This document shows, piece by piece, positions 16,677 to 28,750 of a stretch of 64,000 nucleotides of DNA (the stretch's first letter is position 1; the number at the start of each line of letters is the position of its first letter). Source of the stretch: Desulfovibrio sp. MES5 (GTDB lineage Bacteria; Desulfobacterota; Desulfovibrionia; Desulfovibrionales; Desulfovibrionaceae); contig NZ_MJUZ01000022.1 in assembly GCF_002237645.1 (NCBI RefSeq), positions 146,925 to 210,924 of the forward strand, given 5' to 3'. The notes under the pieces were generated by a model. It searched no databases. It was not told where the DNA came from and saw nothing but the letters and a program-made list of their open reading frames with translations. Both the position numbers and the translations under genes were made by a program.

Positions 16677-17560
16677 GATGTTCCTCTGTTTGCCGGAAAG
16701 ATAAGACATTTTGCCCGTATGGCAAGATGGGCGTCCACCTGACGTTCCATTCACACCAGCCACACATTTGCATAGATGAATTTTGATAATTCAGATGCTC
16801 GTTACGGAGCGGCGCAGATAAATAGCGGTGCAGTCTTCGTCCGCAGCGATGCTGTCCTGCCGCGTAAGACGGTTCCATCAACGGTTCACAGGCAAGCCCT
16901 GCGGCCTACGGCTGGAGCAGCGCCTATGCCTCTCACGACGGAAAGCCGCGCACACAACACAACGCAATTATTCAGAAATTATCATATTATTAGCCACGTT
17001 AAGCTGTTCTGGTCGGTTATGACGAGTCAAAGCAAAGCTCACAGATGGCATTGCGCGGCGCGGAGGGAGATCGCCGAGCGCAGCGAGGAAGCTCCCGTAG
17101 CAGAGGCCGCGCAGCCCTCGCGGGATTATGGTATGAGGAAAGCCCAGCGGGGTCGTCCGGGGGGAGTGCAGAGGGGTCCTCGGAGGGGCGGCAGCCCCTA
17201 ACAGGCCCCCTCTGCCGCCCGCCGCGCAGGCGGCCAAAACTAAATTAATAAAAAACCCCCATGCCCGTAGGGCACAAAAATCGTCTCTCAAAGGACAAGC
17301 CTGCTTTATTTTCTCTGAAGCCGCAACTGCACAGCCCCCTCTGCCGCCCGCCGCGCAGGCGGCCAAAACTAAATTAATGAAAAACCGCCATGCCCGCGGG
17401 GCACAAAAATCGTCTCTCAAAGGACAAACCTGCTTTATTTTCTTTAAGAGATTACTGCGAACCCACTTCCGCCGCCGCGCAGGCACCCCAACAACACAAA
17501 AAAAGCTGCCATGCCCAAAGACACAGCAGCCCCAAAAATCAACCAGACGACAATGCCGCC
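16677..17560. other. Long non-coding gap holding a tandem duplication
   Basis: No gene I can support lies in these 884 bases between mutM and rimM. The right half is a 129-bp tandem duplication, listed separately. A minus-strand frame, 16968-17486, spans it but consists mainly of translated repeat and Pro/Arg/Gly-rich sequence with no recognisable domain. Confidence 0.6.
17206..17443 (-). repeat. 129-bp tandem duplication, two copies
   Basis: Copies at 17206-17314 and 17335-17443 share about 109 nearly identical bases, offset by 129. Because 129 is 43 codons, a minus-strand reading frame stays open through both and encodes a duplicated peptide around CPLRDDFCALRAWGFFINLV. A few substitutions separate the copies. 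Confidence 0.85.
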
Positions 17561-18109
17561 CTACATATCCTGTTTTTTCTCTGAATTATCCGAAAGATAA
17601 ATATCCAGCAGCCCTTCCGGCGGATCAATAACCACAGCCGGGGCTTCTACGTCAAAGCCCACGATAAACTCCGGCCTGGCGGGAAAAAGCACTTCCCGGT
17701 CGTCATCCGTCATGATGACCCACATTTCCAGATCAGCGGGGTACTCAAAGTGATCGAGCCTGCCGATCCGCTGCCCATCGGGCAGCAAAACGTCCCCGCC
17801 GAGCAGATCTTCCAGATAGACCTCATCGTCATCAGGTTCGGGCAGGGTTTCGCGCTTTGTGAGCAGCTTGTAGCCCCGAAAGTTTTCGGCGGCTGTGCGG
17901 TCTGCCACGCCTTCCAGCAACAGCAGCGGGCGGCCTTTATGGCTGCGCACTGCAAGAGGCCGGATCGGGCGCGGTTCGGCATTGCCCGCCTGAATCCAGA
18001 GAGGGGTGGTCAAAAGCAAGGGGGAGTCCGCATACCAATCGATGCAGATCTCCCCTTTGATACCGTGGGGCCGCGCAAGCGTGCCCATATGAATCCATGA
18101 ATCCGCCAT
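17561..18109 (-). CDS. rimM: Ribosome maturation factor RimM
   Basis: Binds S19 and helps 30S head maturation. 182 residues: N-terminal barrel WIHMGTLARPHGIKGEICI with LLLEGVADRTAAENFRGYKLL, and C-terminal PRC-barrel with EVYLEDLLGGDVL, GQRIGRLDHFEYPADLEMWVI and EVLFPARPEFIVGFD. ATG 18109 is inside the frame that opens at 18157 and gives the canonical start. It follows khpA by 11 bases. The gene normally next in line, trmD, is at 2979 on the opposite strand. Confidence 0.96.
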   Translation of the reverse strand: MADSWIHMGTLARPHGIKGEICIDWYADSPLLLTTPLWIQAGNAEPRPIRPLAVRSHKGRPLLLLEGVADRTAAENFRGYKLLTKRETLPEPDDDEVYLEDLLGGDVLLPDGQRIGRLDHFEYPADLEMWVIMTDDDREVLFPARPEFIVGFDVEAPAVVIDPPEGLLDIYLSDNSEKKQDM

Positions 18110-18120
18110 AGTATCCGGCG

Positions 18121-18351
18121 CTATTCCAGAATTTCCAGCACAGTGCGTTTTTTGCACTTGATGGACGCGGCGCTCAGTATGGTGCGCATGGCCCTGGCCG
18201 TGCGCCCCTGCTTACCAATGACCTTGCCCAGGTCTTCTTTGGCAACCTTGAGTTCCAGAACGGTAGTCTGTTCGCCTTCCACTTCGCTGACCTGCACTTC
18301 GTCGGGATGATCTACCAGGGACCGGGCAATATATTCGATCAGGGCCTTCAT
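18121..18351 (-). CDS. khpA: KH-domain RNA-binding protein KhpA
   Basis: 76-residue single type II KH domain with [25 protein letters not shown], which contains the GxxG loop (GKQG). KhpA proteins bind structured RNAs, often with KhpB. Position between rpsP and rimM is the usual one. The ATG at 18351 is chosen because the family starts [14 protein letters not shown]; the frame extends upstream to 18444 without similarity. Confidence 0.94.
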   Translation of the reverse strand: MKALIEYIARSLVDHPDEVQVSEVEGEQTTVLELKVAKEDLGKVIGKQGRTARAMRTILSAASIKCKKRTVLEILE

Positions 18352-18508
18352 TGAGTACCTCCAAAGGGGTCTGCGCCGGAGAAGACCGGAGCAGTAAAGG
18401 CCGCGCGCAGTGCCGATATTGCCCAAAACGGCCTTTCCCAACATGCTTTCGCATAATTTGGGAGGCCGCAGGGCGTCTGCCGCCGTGGCGGAAGCTTAGC
18501 GGAATGCG

Positions 18509-18748
18509 CTAGGCCATGTGTTTCTTGATCAGGGAACGCACGGTATCCGTGGGTTCAGCGCCACGAGCCAGCCATTCCTTGATTTTATCCGCATCAAGCT
18601 TGACCTCGATCGGATCCTTCATGGGGTTATAATAGCCCAGGAATTCCAGCGGACGGCCATCACGACGGGTTTCGTCAGTGGCGGCCACAACCCGGTAGAA
18701 GGGGTGCTTTTTGCTTCCGAGGCGGGTCAGTTTCAACTTTACAGCCAT
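18509..18748 (-). CDS. rpsP: 30S ribosomal protein S16
   Basis: Small-subunit assembly protein. 79 residues, family-typical, beginning [20 protein letters not shown] with [10 protein letters not shown] in the middle and [17 protein letters not shown] at the end. Lies between ffh and khpA in the conserved order. Confidence 0.98.
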   Translation of the reverse strand: MAVKLKLTRLGSKKHPFYRVVAATDETRRDGRPLEFLGYYNPMKDPIEVKLDADKIKEWLARGAEPTDTVRSLIKKHMA

Positions 18749-18865
18749 GAGTCCAACTCCCTTTGAGGTGGTATGTTATCGTTGCGCCCGGGAAAGGGCA
18801 AGGGCGGAAAAGCCCTGGCGCAAAGAGGTGTTGCCGTTACGACGGCGCTCCTTGCCGCGAAATAT

Positions 18866-20404
18866 CTATTTTTTCTTACGCTTTTGACGTTCTTTTTTCT
18901 TGCGTTTTTTTGCGGCGGCCGATTTTCCGGTACCCGCGCGCCCACCGGCTGCGCCGTCCATACCGGGCAAACCGCCCATTCCGGGCATGCCGCCCATGCC
19001 TGGCAGACCGCCAAGGCCGGGCATTCCGCCCATACCGCCGGGCGGGGTCATGCCGGGGGGCATGCCGCGCATGCGGGGCATCGAAGGCATCTTGGCGCCC
19101 TTGCCGCCCATCATGCCCTTCATCATCTGGCGCATCTGCTCAAACTGGCGCACCAGCTGATTGACCTGAGCGACGGTCACGCCCGAGCCCTTGGCAATGC
19201 GCGCCCGGCGACTGCCGTTGAGGATGTCGGGGTTGCGCCGTTCTGCCATAGTCATCGAGTTGATGATGGCTTCGGTACGGGCCATTTCCTTTTCGGGCAT
19301 GGCCCCGCTTGCTTCGGCAAGCTTGTCGCGCAAGCCGCCGAGCCCCGGAATCATCTTGAGGATGCTGTCCAGCGAGCCGAGCTTTTTGATGCGGCGCATC
19401 TGGGTGCGAAAATCTTCAAGGTCAAAACTGGCCTTTTTCATCTTGCGGGCCAGTTCTTCGGCCTCCTCGGCATTGATGGCGCTCTGTGCTTTTTCCACAA
19501 GGGTCAGCACGTCGCCCATGCCCAGGATACGCCCGGCGATGCGGTCGGGGTGGAAAACTTCCATCTCCGACAGTTTTTCGCCCATGCCCACAAATTTTAC
19601 GGGCGCGCCAGTAACCGCGCGGATGGAAAGGGCCGCGCCGCCGCGTGCGTCACCGTCCATCTTGGTGAGCACAACACCGGTGATGCCAAGGCGCTGGTTG
19701 AAGCTTTCAGCCACAGTCACGGCATCCTGGCCGGTCATGGCGTCAGCCACAAACAAAATTTCCTGCGGCCGCACGGCCGCCTTGATGGCCTCAAGCTCCT
19801 GCATGAGGGGTTCGTCCACATGCAGACGACCCGCCGTATCCAGCAGCAGCACCGTGGCCTGCTCGCGCCGCGCTTCTTCAAGGGCGGCCTTGGCTATGTC
19901 CACTGGGTTCATGTTCACAGTGGAAGGATAGCATGGCATGTCCAGCTGTTTGGCGAGCACTGTCAGCTGGTCAATGGCTGCGGGGCGGTACACGTCGGCA
20001 GGCACAAGATAGGGACGCATCTTTTGCTTGCGTAAAATATTTGCTATCTTGCCCGCAGAGGTGGTTTTGCCCGAGCCCTGCAAACCCACAAGCATGATGA
20101 CCGCAGGCTCGCGCCCCTGAAGGTCAAGACCGGCAGTTTCACCGCCAAGCAGGCTTACCAGTTCGTCATTGACGATCTTGACCACCTGCTGGGAAGGATT
20201 CACGCCCTTGAGCACTTCCTGGCCAAGACACTTTTCGCGCACGCTTTCAACAAAGTCTTTGACGACCTTGAAGTTAACGTCCGCTTCCAGCAGGGCCAGC
20301 CGCACTTCGCGCAGACCGGCCTGCACGTTTTCTTCGGTAAGCTGGCCTCGTCCGCTAAAAGAGCGGAATACGCCGGAAAGTCTGTCTGAAAGGCTTTCGA
20401 ACAT
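18866..20404 (-). CDS. ffh: Signal recognition particle protein Ffh
   Basis: SRP GTPase that binds 4.5S RNA and signal peptides and targets ribosomes to the membrane. N domain (MFESLSDRLSGVFRSFSG), G domain with P-loop GLQGSGKTT near 107-115, DTAGRLHVDE, TKMDGDARGGAALS and a methionine-rich M domain. The C terminus is unusual in length: a Met/Gly/Pro repeat tract of about 50 residues (PGMGGMPGMGGLPGM) followed by a Lys/Arg tail. 512 residues against about 450 typical. ATG 20404 is the family start; the frame opens upstream at 20434. Confidence 0.97.
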   Translation of the reverse strand: MFESLSDRLSGVFRSFSGRGQLTEENVQAGLREVRLALLEADVNFKVVKDFVESVREKCLGQEVLKGVNPSQQVVKIVNDELVSLLGGETAGLDLQGREPAVIMLVGLQGSGKTTSAGKIANILRKQKMRPYLVPADVYRPAAIDQLTVLAKQLDMPCYPSTVNMNPVDIAKAALEEARREQATVLLLDTAGRLHVDEPLMQELEAIKAAVRPQEILFVADAMTGQDAVTVAESFNQRLGITGVVLTKMDGDARGGAALSIRAVTGAPVKFVGMGEKLSEMEVFHPDRIAGRILGMGDVLTLVEKAQSAINAEEAEELARKMKKASFDLEDFRTQMRRIKKLGSLDSILKMIPGLGGLRDKLAEASGAMPEKEMARTEAIINSMTMAERRNPDILNGSRRARIAKGSGVTVAQVNQLVRQFEQMRQMMKGMMGGKGAKMPSMPRMRGMPPGMTPPGGMGGMPGLGGLPGMGGMPGMGGLPGMDGAAGGRAGTGKSAAAKKRKKKERQKRKKK

Positions 20405-22249
<1,845 letters not shown>

Positions 22250-22496
22250 GGCGTATTGAACGCCAGGGCAATTTCTTCTTGAAACTGCCCTGGCGTCTGC
22301 GCGAGCAGGCATCCGCCACGGGGCGCAGGCGCACGCTGTTTGCACTGACGACGCCGGGACGGACGCCATGAAAATATTGAGAATACGCATCTCACAGTGA
22401 AGATGCTCTGGCTGGCGGCGCAGCGACGCCGCATGCCCCCTGCACACAGGGAACCGGTGCGCCCCCGGCTGGGCGCGCACAGATCATGAGGAAGTT

Positions 22497-24032
22497 ATGC
22501 CCAGCAAGGTCATTATTATAGATTACGGCTCGCAAGTTACCCAGCTTATCGCGCGACGCGTACGCGAAGCCGGGGTGTATTCTGAAATCCACTCCTGTGT
22601 GACCACTGCCGAACAGGTGGCCGCCATGAAGCCCCAAGCCGTCATTCTGTCCGGCGGCCCGGCCAGCGTGGGCGAAGCCGACGCCCCGGCGCTGGACCCC
22701 GGCTTTCTGGAACTGGGCGTGCCCGTGCTCGGCATCTGCTATGGCATGCAGTTGCTGGCCCAGAACCTCGGCGGGCAGCTGGCCCAATCTCTCACGCGCG
22801 AATACGGCCCGGCCGACCTCAACCTCATCGCGCCCTGCACGTTGATGGAAGGCGTCACCTCGCCTACCCGCGTGTGGATGAGCCACGGCGACAAGGTTAT
22901 GGTGCCGCCGCCCGGCTTCACCGTCACGGCCAGCACCAGCACGCTTGAAGTTGCTGCCATGGCCGATGAAAAGCGCAAAATCTACGCTGTGCAGTTCCAC
23001 CCCGAAGTGCACCACAGCGTGGACGGCGAGCGCATGCTCCAGAACTTCCTGTTTAAGATTGTCGGCATCAAGCCCGACTGGACCATGTCGTCCTTTGTGG
23101 AGCGCGTGATCAAGGAAATGGCCGAGCAGGCTGGCGACAAGCATGTGGTCTGCGCCCTTTCAGGCGGCATTGACTCCACGGTTGTGGCCGTGCTGCTGCA
23201 CCGCGCCATCGGCAAGCGCCTGCACTGCATTTTTGTGGATAACGGCCTGCTGCGCCTTGGCGAAGGCGATGAAGTGGTCGGCTTCCTGCGCGAACATTTT
23301 GACCTCAATCTCAATTTTGTGCAGGCGCAGGAGCGCTTTCTCTCCAAGCTCAAGGGCGTGGAAGATCCCGAAAAGAAGCGTAAAATCATCGGCCACACCT
23401 TTATTGAAATTTTCGATGAAGAAGCCAAAAAGCTCCCTGAAGTCGATTTTCTGGCTCAGGGCACGCTGTACCCCGACGTCATCGAATCCGTTTCCCACAA
23501 GGGCCCCAGCGCGGTCATCAAGAGCCACCACAATGTGGGCGGCCTGCCCGATACGATGAAGCTCAAGCTCATCGAGCCCCTGCGCGAACTCTTCAAGGAC
23601 GAAGTGCGCAAGGTTGCCGCTGAACTGGGCATGCCCGACTCCATCGTGTGGCGGCATCCCTTCCCCGGCCCCGGCCTTGCCATTCGTGTGCTTGGCGAAG
23701 TGACGGAAGAGCGCCTCAGCATTCTGCGTCAGGCTGACAAAATCGTGCAGCAGGAGTTGCGCGAATCCGGCTGGTACCGCAAGGTCTGGCAGGGCTTTGC
23801 CGTGCTGCTGCCGCTCAAGACCGTGGGCGTTATGGGCGACGGACGCACTTATGAGCATGTCATTGCCCTGCGCGTGGTCGACAGCGTGGACGCTATGACC
23901 GCAGACTGGGCCCGCCTGCCCGCCGAGCTTATCGAGCGCATGTCCGGCCGTATCATCAATGAGGTCAAGGGCGTCAACCGTGTGGTCTACGACGTGTCCT
24001 CCAAGCCGCCCAGCACCATTGAATGGGAATAG
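22497..24032 (+). CDS. guaA: GMP synthase (glutamine-hydrolysing)
   Basis: Converts XMP to GMP. 511 residues: class I glutamine amidotransferase domain ([11 protein letters not shown], nucleophile near residue 82; FHPEVHHS), ATP pyrophosphatase domain with PP-loop [12 protein letters not shown] near 221, and the dimerisation domain ending in [16 protein letters not shown] 22497 has GAGGAAG just upstream. tatB begins 9 bases after the stop. Confidence 0.98.
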   Translation: MPSKVIIIDYGSQVTQLIARRVREAGVYSEIHSCVTTAEQVAAMKPQAVILSGGPASVGEADAPALDPGFLELGVPVLGICYGMQLLAQNLGGQLAQSLTREYGPADLNLIAPCTLMEGVTSPTRVWMSHGDKVMVPPPGFTVTASTSTLEVAAMADEKRKIYAVQFHPEVHHSVDGERMLQNFLFKIVGIKPDWTMSSFVERVIKEMAEQAGDKHVVCALSGGIDSTVVAVLLHRAIGKRLHCIFVDNGLLRLGEGDEVVGFLREHFDLNLNFVQAQERFLSKLKGVEDPEKKRKIIGHTFIEIFDEEAKKLPEVDFLAQGTLYPDVIESVSHKGPSAVIKSHHNVGGLPDTMKLKLIEPLRELFKDEVRKVAAELGMPDSIVWRHPFPGPGLAIRVLGEVTEERLSILRQADKIVQQELRESGWYRKVWQGFAVLLPLKTVGVMGDGRTYEHVIALRVVDSVDAMTADWARLPAELIERMSGRIINEVKGVNRVVYDVSSKPPSTIEWE

Positions 24033-24041
24033 GAGAGCCCT

Positions 24042-24713
24042 ATGTTCGGTATAGGCAGCACTGAGCTTCTGGTCATCCTTGTGGTGGCCCTGATTGTGCT
24101 TGGCCCCAAGAGCATGGCCAACATTTCGCGCACACTGGGCAAGGCTTTGGGCGAATTCCGCCGGGTTTCCACCGACTTCCAGCGCACCCTCAATGCCGAG
24201 GTTGAAGAGGAAGAGCAAAAAAAGCGTAAAAAAGAGGCTGCCCAGGCTGCCAGAGAGGCCGCCAGAGCTGAAGCCGAAGCCGCCGCGCAGGCCGCCGCCC
24301 AGGCGGCTGGATCGGAAGTCGCGCAGGAAGCGGGACAGCCCGCAGGCCAGGCTGAAGGTCAGACTGAAGGCCAGGCCGAGGGCCAGCCGCCCCAGGCTGG
24401 CGCGCAGGCGACTGGTCCGCAGGACATACCTGCGGCTGAGGCCGTGCTGGACACCACTGCGGTACATGCCGAACAGCCTTCGGAGTCCGAAGCCCAGGCT
24501 GCCAGCCAGCATGCGCAAGAAGCTGCTACCGAGGCAGAACAGCCGCAGGCTTCTGCTGCCAGCGAGACGGCAAATGCCGACGCTGGCGTGCCAGCGCCGC
24601 CGGAAGGCAGCCCGCTGGCCGAAGCCCTCGCACGAACTGAAGCTGAAGCCCGTGCGGCGGAAGCCCGCCTGGCTCAGACCGCTACAGCCTCTGAAAACGG
24701 CGGCAAGGCATGA
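24042..24713 (+). CDS. tatB: Sec-independent translocase component TatB (TatA/B family)
   Basis: Single-span membrane protein of the twin-arginine pathway, which exports folded cofactor-containing proteins. FGIGSTELLVILVVALIVLGPKSM is the membrane segment and Gly-Pro hinge; the amphipathic helix SRTLGKALGEFRRVSTDFQRTLN follows. The glutamate at position 8 and adjacent tatC favour TatB over TatA. The C-terminal ~150 residues are an Ala/Glu/Gln-rich low-complexity tail with AEGQ-type repeats, longer than in most TatB. Its stop overlaps the next start (ATGA). Confidence 0.92.
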   Translation: MFGIGSTELLVILVVALIVLGPKSMANISRTLGKALGEFRRVSTDFQRTLNAEVEEEEQKKRKKEAAQAAREAARAEAEAAAQAAAQAAGSEVAQEAGQPAGQAEGQTEGQAEGQPPQAGAQATGPQDIPAAEAVLDTTAVHAEQPSESEAQAASQHAQEAATEAEQPQASAASETANADAGVPAPPEGSPLAEALARTEAEARAAEARLAQTATASENGGKA

Positions 24714-26140
24714 TTGAAGAAAAAAAAGCCCCTCTTGAGCAGGCTTCGATTGATGCTACGGCGGCCGACTCCCCGGAGTCCGGCCAGGAATCGGAAGCAT
24801 CCGCCGCTCTGTCCGTTATAGGCCAGATTGATCTTGAGGCCGCCAGCAAGCTGGCGGCCTCTGCCACGCCATCAGCACCATCTCCCGATGCGGCAGACGC
24901 TACGGCAGGTGCTGCGGCTAACGCCACGGCAGATGCTGTGGCAGGCGCAGCGACAGACACAGTAACAGACGCTGCGGCAAACGCCACGGCAGTGCCCACG
25001 CCCGACGCCGCCCCCCTTGCTGCTGCCGCCGGCCCGGAAAAATCCGTTGCTGCAACGCCGCAGGATTCGGTCGCCCAGGAAGCCGCTGCCGATTCCACTG
25101 TAGCGCACAACGCTTCGGAGCCAGCCAACGCTGCCCCTGAAGAAACCTCGCCAACTGAAAACACCCCGCCGACTGCGGCATCGGGCGGTCAGCCCCCGCT
25201 GCCCCCGGCAAGCCCCTTTCCGCCTGCGGGCACGTCGGGCGATGCGCCTCTTCCCGTTGCTTCGGGCGGCAACCTTCCCGCCGCCCCCGACGACGATGAA
25301 GACGACGATGATGGGCCGGACAAGGCCATGGGCCTTATGGACCACCTCGGCGAACTGCGCATGCGCATCGTGCGCTGCTGCATTGCCATTGTTCTGGGAT
25401 TTTTTGTCTGCTGGGCGGTGGTGGACCCCATCTTCGACGCTCTGGTGAACCCGCTGCTGGCCGTGCTGCCCAAGGGCTCACACGCCATTTACACCACCCT
25501 GCCCGAAGGCTTTTTTACGCGCATGTACATTGCCCTGGTAGCGGGCATCTTTGCATCCAGCCCGGTGATTTTTTACCAGATATGGTCTTTCATCGCGCCG
25601 GGATTGTATGAAGAGGAAAAAAAATACATCATTCCCATTGCGGTGATGTCCGCCCTATTCTTCGCTTCCGGCGGGGCATTCTGCTACTTTGTGGTCTTTC
25701 CCTACGCGTTCAGCTTCTTTGTGAGCTTTGCCACTGAAGAAATCGTGGCCATGCCCAAGGTCAGCGATTATCTGAGCTTTGTGCTCAAGCTTATTCTGGC
25801 CTTTGGCATCATCTTCGAAATGCCGCTTTTCGCCTTCTTTTTGGCCCGCATGGGCGTCATCACCGCCGCCATGATGCGCAAGGCACGGCGCTACGCCGTC
25901 CTTGGCATCTTTGTCGTGGCCGCCATTCTTACGCCGCCGGATGTGGTTTCGCAGCTTCTCATGGCTTGCCCCATGCTCGTGTTGTATGAAATAAGTATCT
26001 TAGTGGCCGCAGCTTTTGGCCGCAAAGCCAAAAAGAGCGAAGACGAAGAGGGTGAAGGCCAGGAAAAGCAGACCACTTCTGACGGTGCTGCCGGCGCATC
26101 CAAAGACGCCAAGGCCGCCCCTACCTCGGAGGAAGCATGA
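24710..26140 (+). CDS. tatC: Sec-independent translocase TatC with long N-terminal extension
   Basis: Twin-arginine signal-peptide receptor. Residues 207-460 are a standard six-span Tat[73 protein letters not shown]. Before this lie about 205 residues of Ala/Pro/Thr-rich, weakly acidic low-complexity sequence ending in a run of Asp. ATG 24710 overlaps the tatB stop, which supports the long form; ATG 25328 (residue 207) is the alternative and would give a normal-size protein. The C terminus is an acidic Ala-rich tail. hisB is coupled by ATGA. Confidence 0.92.
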   Translation: MIEEKKAPLEQASIDATAADSPESGQESEASAALSVIGQIDLEAASKLAASATPSAPSPDAADATAGAAANATADAVAGAATDTVTDAAANATAVPTPDAAPLAAAAGPEKSVAATPQDSVAQEAAADSTVAHNASEPANAAPEETSPTENTPPTAASGGQPPLPPASPFPPAGTSGDAPLPVASGGNLPAAPDDDEDDDDGPDKAMGLMDHLGELRMRIVRCCIAIVLGFFVCWAVVDPIFDALVNPLLAVLPKGSHAIYTTLPEGFFTRMYIALVAGIFASSPVIFYQIWSFIAPGLYEEEKKYIIPIAVMSALFFASGGAFCYFVVFPYAFSFFVSFATEEIVAMPKVSDYLSFVLKLILAFGIIFEMPLFAFFLARMGVITAAMMRKARRYAVLGIFVVAAILTPPDVVSQLLMACPMLVLYEISILVAAAFGRKAKKSEDEEGEGQEKQTTSDGAAGASKDAKAAPTSEEA

Positions 26141-26733
26141 GTACCGCCCCGCGCACGGCCATTCAGGCGCGCACCAGCGTCGAAACCGACATACGCCTTG
26201 AACTGACGCTGGACGGCCAGGGTAAAACAGATATCAGAACGGGCTTTGGCCTGCTGGACCACATGCTGACTCTGACGGCATTCTGGGCTGGCATGGACCT
26301 CACCCTGGTCTGTGAGGGCGATATGGAAGTGGACGCCCACCACACCGCTGAAGACGTGGGCCTTCTCCTAGGCAAAGGCCTGCTTGACGCTCTGGGCGAC
26401 AGGGCAGGCATTGCCCGCGTAGGCTACGGACGCGTGCCCATGGATGAAGCCCTTACAGAAGTCACCGTGGACCTTTCAGGCCGTCCCTGGCTTGAGTGGC
26501 GCGGCGACGACCTGTTGCCTCCCGTACTCGCCGGGGAGGAAAAAGACCTCTGGCGTGAATATTACAAGGCTCTTGCAAGCGGCGCACGCTGCAATCTGCA
26601 TGTGGAGATGCGCTACGGCAAGAATGGACACCACCTGCTGGAATCCGTCGCCAAGGGTCTGGGTCTTGCTCTGGCTCAGGCGGTGCGGCGGCACGGCACA
26701 ACCATCCGCAGCACCAAGGGAGGTCTTGATTAA
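26137..26733 (+). CDS. hisB: Imidazoleglycerol-phosphate dehydratase
   Basis: Mn-dependent dehydration in histidine biosynthesis. 198 residues: [47 protein letters not shown] (metal ligands) and [21 protein letters not shown]. Monofunctional, lacking the phosphatase domain. Start overlaps the tatC stop and the stop TAA overlaps the next ATG (TAATG). Confidence 0.97.
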   Translation: MSTAPRTAIQARTSVETDIRLELTLDGQGKTDIRTGFGLLDHMLTLTAFWAGMDLTLVCEGDMEVDAHHTAEDVGLLLGKGLLDALGDRAGIARVGYGRVPMDEALTEVTVDLSGRPWLEWRGDDLLPPVLAGEEKDLWREYYKALASGARCNLHVEMRYGKNGHHLLESVAKGLGLALAQAVRRHGTTIRSTKGGLD

Positions 26734-27392
26734 TGCATAACCGCCTGAATATATTGCTACTGATTACACTAAGCCTCGTCCTCGTTCTGGGCGCCTGCTC
26801 CAAGCGTCCGCGCAGCACAGCCGATGTGCCGCGCAACCTCTCCGGCACCTATTCCATAACCGTGGCTCCCTTTACCCAACCCGTCAATGCAAGCCAGCTT
26901 ATCATGGGCCGCATCCCCGAAGACCAGGGGCGCATTCCCGAAGACATGCTGACCTCCCTGGACATGCAATTGCGCCGTGTACTGACCACCGACACCAACC
27001 GGCAGTACAAGTTTATCAGTCTGCGCACGTTGCCCAAGGATATGACGACCTTTCACAGCTCCGAACAGCCGCAGGCTTTGCCCCGCTGGATAGAATACGG
27101 CAAAAAGCAGGGCGCGCAGGTGCTGCTTATTCCTCAGGTGCTGGACTGGCACGAACGGGAAGGCTCCACGGCAGGGGTCACCCAGTCGGCCCACGTGCGC
27201 GTCGAATTCTTTTTGCTGCGCGTTGACACGGGCAGCATCATGGACCGCTCTGTTTTTGAAGAAAAACAGCTGGGCCTGACGGAAAACCTGTTGAACATGG
27301 GCTCATTTCTCAAACGCAAGGGCCAGTGGGTCACCGCAGAGGAACTCACCGTGGATGGCATACGCAAGGCTGTGAAGGATTTGGGATTATGA
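26733..27392 (+). CDS. Lipoprotein of unknown function
   Basis: 219 residues with a lipoprotein signal peptide: [20 protein letters not shown] then a cysteine (LGAC lipobox, Cys near 22). The mature part has [19 protein letters not shown], a central region with [26 protein letters not shown], and [19 protein letters not shown], reminiscent of outer-membrane lipoproteins that assemble or bind a partner, but I cannot assign a family. It is translationally coupled on both sides, to hisB and hisA. Confidence 0.85.
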   Translation: MHNRLNILLLITLSLVLVLGACSKRPRSTADVPRNLSGTYSITVAPFTQPVNASQLIMGRIPEDQGRIPEDMLTSLDMQLRRVLTTDTNRQYKFISLRTLPKDMTTFHSSEQPQALPRWIEYGKKQGAQVLLIPQVLDWHEREGSTAGVTQSAHVRVEFFLLRVDTGSIMDRSVFEEKQLGLTENLLNMGSFLKRKGQWVTAEELTVDGIRKAVKDLGL

Positions 27393-28135
27393 TTCTGTTT
27401 CCTGCGGTAGATATTCAGAATGGCAAGGCCGTTCGCCTCAAGCAGGGGCGTGCCCACGAAAGCACGACCTTTGCCGAAAGCCCTGTGGACGCGGCCAAAG
27501 CCTGGGAACAAGCCGGGGCACGCTGGCTGCACGTGGTTGATCTGGACGGCGCTTTTGACGGCGCAGCCCAGAGCCGACACATCGTGCGGGACATCTGCAC
27601 GGCCCTTTCCATCCCCGTGCAACTGGGCGGGGGCATCCGCGACATGAAAACGGCCGAGGGCTATCTTGAAGCCGGGGTCAGCCGCCTTATCATCGGCACC
27701 CTGGCTCTGGAACAGCCCGAGCTTTTCGCCGCCATGTGCCGCGCATTTCCCGGCCAGATTGGCGTTTCACTGGATGCTGAAGGCGGCCGCCTCAAAAGCC
27801 GCGGATGGGTGGAAGATACGGGCATGACCGTTGATTCTGCCCTGCCCCGCCTGCTTGAAGACGGCGCGGCCTTTGTCATCTATACGGACATTGAACGCGA
27901 CGGCATGCAGTGCGGCGTCAATGTGGCGGCTCTGAAACATCTGGCGCAGCTTTCCACCGTGCCCGTCATTGCGGCGGGCGGCGTGGCCACGCTTGAAGAC
28001 GTTAAGAATCTCTACCCCCTCACCCTCAATACCAGCCTCATCGGCGCGGTGAGCGGGCGCGCCCTCTACGAAGGGACGCTCAATCTTGAAGAAGCCAATG
28101 CCTGGATCGATGCTCAGGCTGGTGTGCAAGTTTAG
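27389..28135 (+). CDS. hisA: Phosphoribosylformimino-5-aminoimidazole carboxamide ribotide isomerase
   Basis: Amadori isomerase of histidine biosynthesis, a TIM barrel. 248 residues: [19 protein letters not shown] with catalytic Asp8, [52 protein letters not shown] 27389 overlaps the stop of the lipoprotein gene; the frame is open upstream to 27326. Ends the seven-gene run from guaB; repeat copy C follows. Confidence 0.97.
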   Translation: MILFPAVDIQNGKAVRLKQGRAHESTTFAESPVDAAKAWEQAGARWLHVVDLDGAFDGAAQSRHIVRDICTALSIPVQLGGGIRDMKTAEGYLEAGVSRLIIGTLALEQPELFAAMCRAFPGQIGVSLDAEGGRLKSRGWVEDTGMTVDSALPRLLEDGAAFVIYTDIERDGMQCGVNVAALKHLAQLSTVPVIAAGGVATLEDVKNLYPLTLNTSLIGAVSGRALYEGTLNLEEANAWIDAQAGVQV

Positions 28136-28151
28136 GGTAACATTCGTTGGG

Positions 28152-28250
28152 ATGCTTTGTGGGGGAGTGACCCTTTTGCAAAAGGGTCACTCCCCCACAC
28201 CCACACCCTCTAAAACTCTTATCGTGTTTTAGGATAATTCAAAGTATGGT
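28152..28250 (+). repeat. Palindromic intergenic repeat, copy C
   Basis: After hisA. Stem GTGGGGGAGTGACCCTTTT/AAAAGGGTCACTCCCCCAC: relative to the other copies one G-C pair has become T-A on both sides, so pairing is kept. Continues CTCTAAAACTCTTATCGTGTTTTAG and then diverges. Confidence 0.85.
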
Positions 28251-28334
28251 GTGAGCCGGAGGGAGCCAAGGACGGCTTCTTCCCGACAGCAGGCCATCGC
28301 AAAGTTCATCGTTCTGGCTGATAACAAAAAAATA

Positions 28335-28371
28335 CAGGCCCATGCGGACGCGCAACGTCCGCATGGGCCTG
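28335..28371. terminator. Perfect 16-bp hairpin, possible terminator
   Basis: CAGGCCCATGCGGACG at 28335-28350 and its exact complement at 28356-28371 around a CGCAA loop. It lies in a 500-base gap (28251-28750) after hisA and repeat C; the rest of that gap is T/C/G-rich sequence with no gene I can support. Confidence 0.5.
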
Positions 28372-28750
28372 TTGTGTTGGGCATGTATATGCCGGGCGCT
28401 GGCCCCGTTCTGACCTGTCGCCCTGATCTGATCTGTCGGCCCTGTCTGGCCTGGCTGCCTGTCCTGGCTGGCCTACCTGGGGCACCCTTGCCAAGCCGTC
28501 GGGCAGTACCTATACTCTCTACATGAAGTCAGCTTTTTACAACCAGCAACACCCTGACCGCCCTTTTTGCGGTTACCCCGAAGAGCGCTACTGGCGTTCC
28601 TTCCTTTAATTCCTCACATGCAGACGTCCTTTGTCGCGGCGGCCCCGTCAGGCGGCCGACGCTCTGGTTGTTTCAAATCCCGGACTACCTGCCGATGGGC
28701 ATCACTGAAGCCTGCCCGGCATAGCTGCCCGGAACGCATGCGAGGATAAA

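Noticed and set aside
16968..17486. A 172-codon minus-strand frame with a duplicated 43-residue unit
   Set aside because: Translated tandem repeat with Pro/Arg-rich remainder, no start signal, no domain; kept as a repeat finding only.
18773..20035. A 420-codon plus-strand frame opposite ffh
   Set aside because: Its His/Gly/Ala repeats are the reverse complement of the Met/Gly/Pro tract of Ffh.
28251..28526. Small plus-strand frame after hisA
   Set aside because: It crosses a strong hairpin, has low-complexity Leu/Pro sequence and no ribosome-binding site.
28560..28750. Guanidine riboswitch before the SMR genes
   Set aside because: I looked for paired hairpins with ACGR loops and did not see them.
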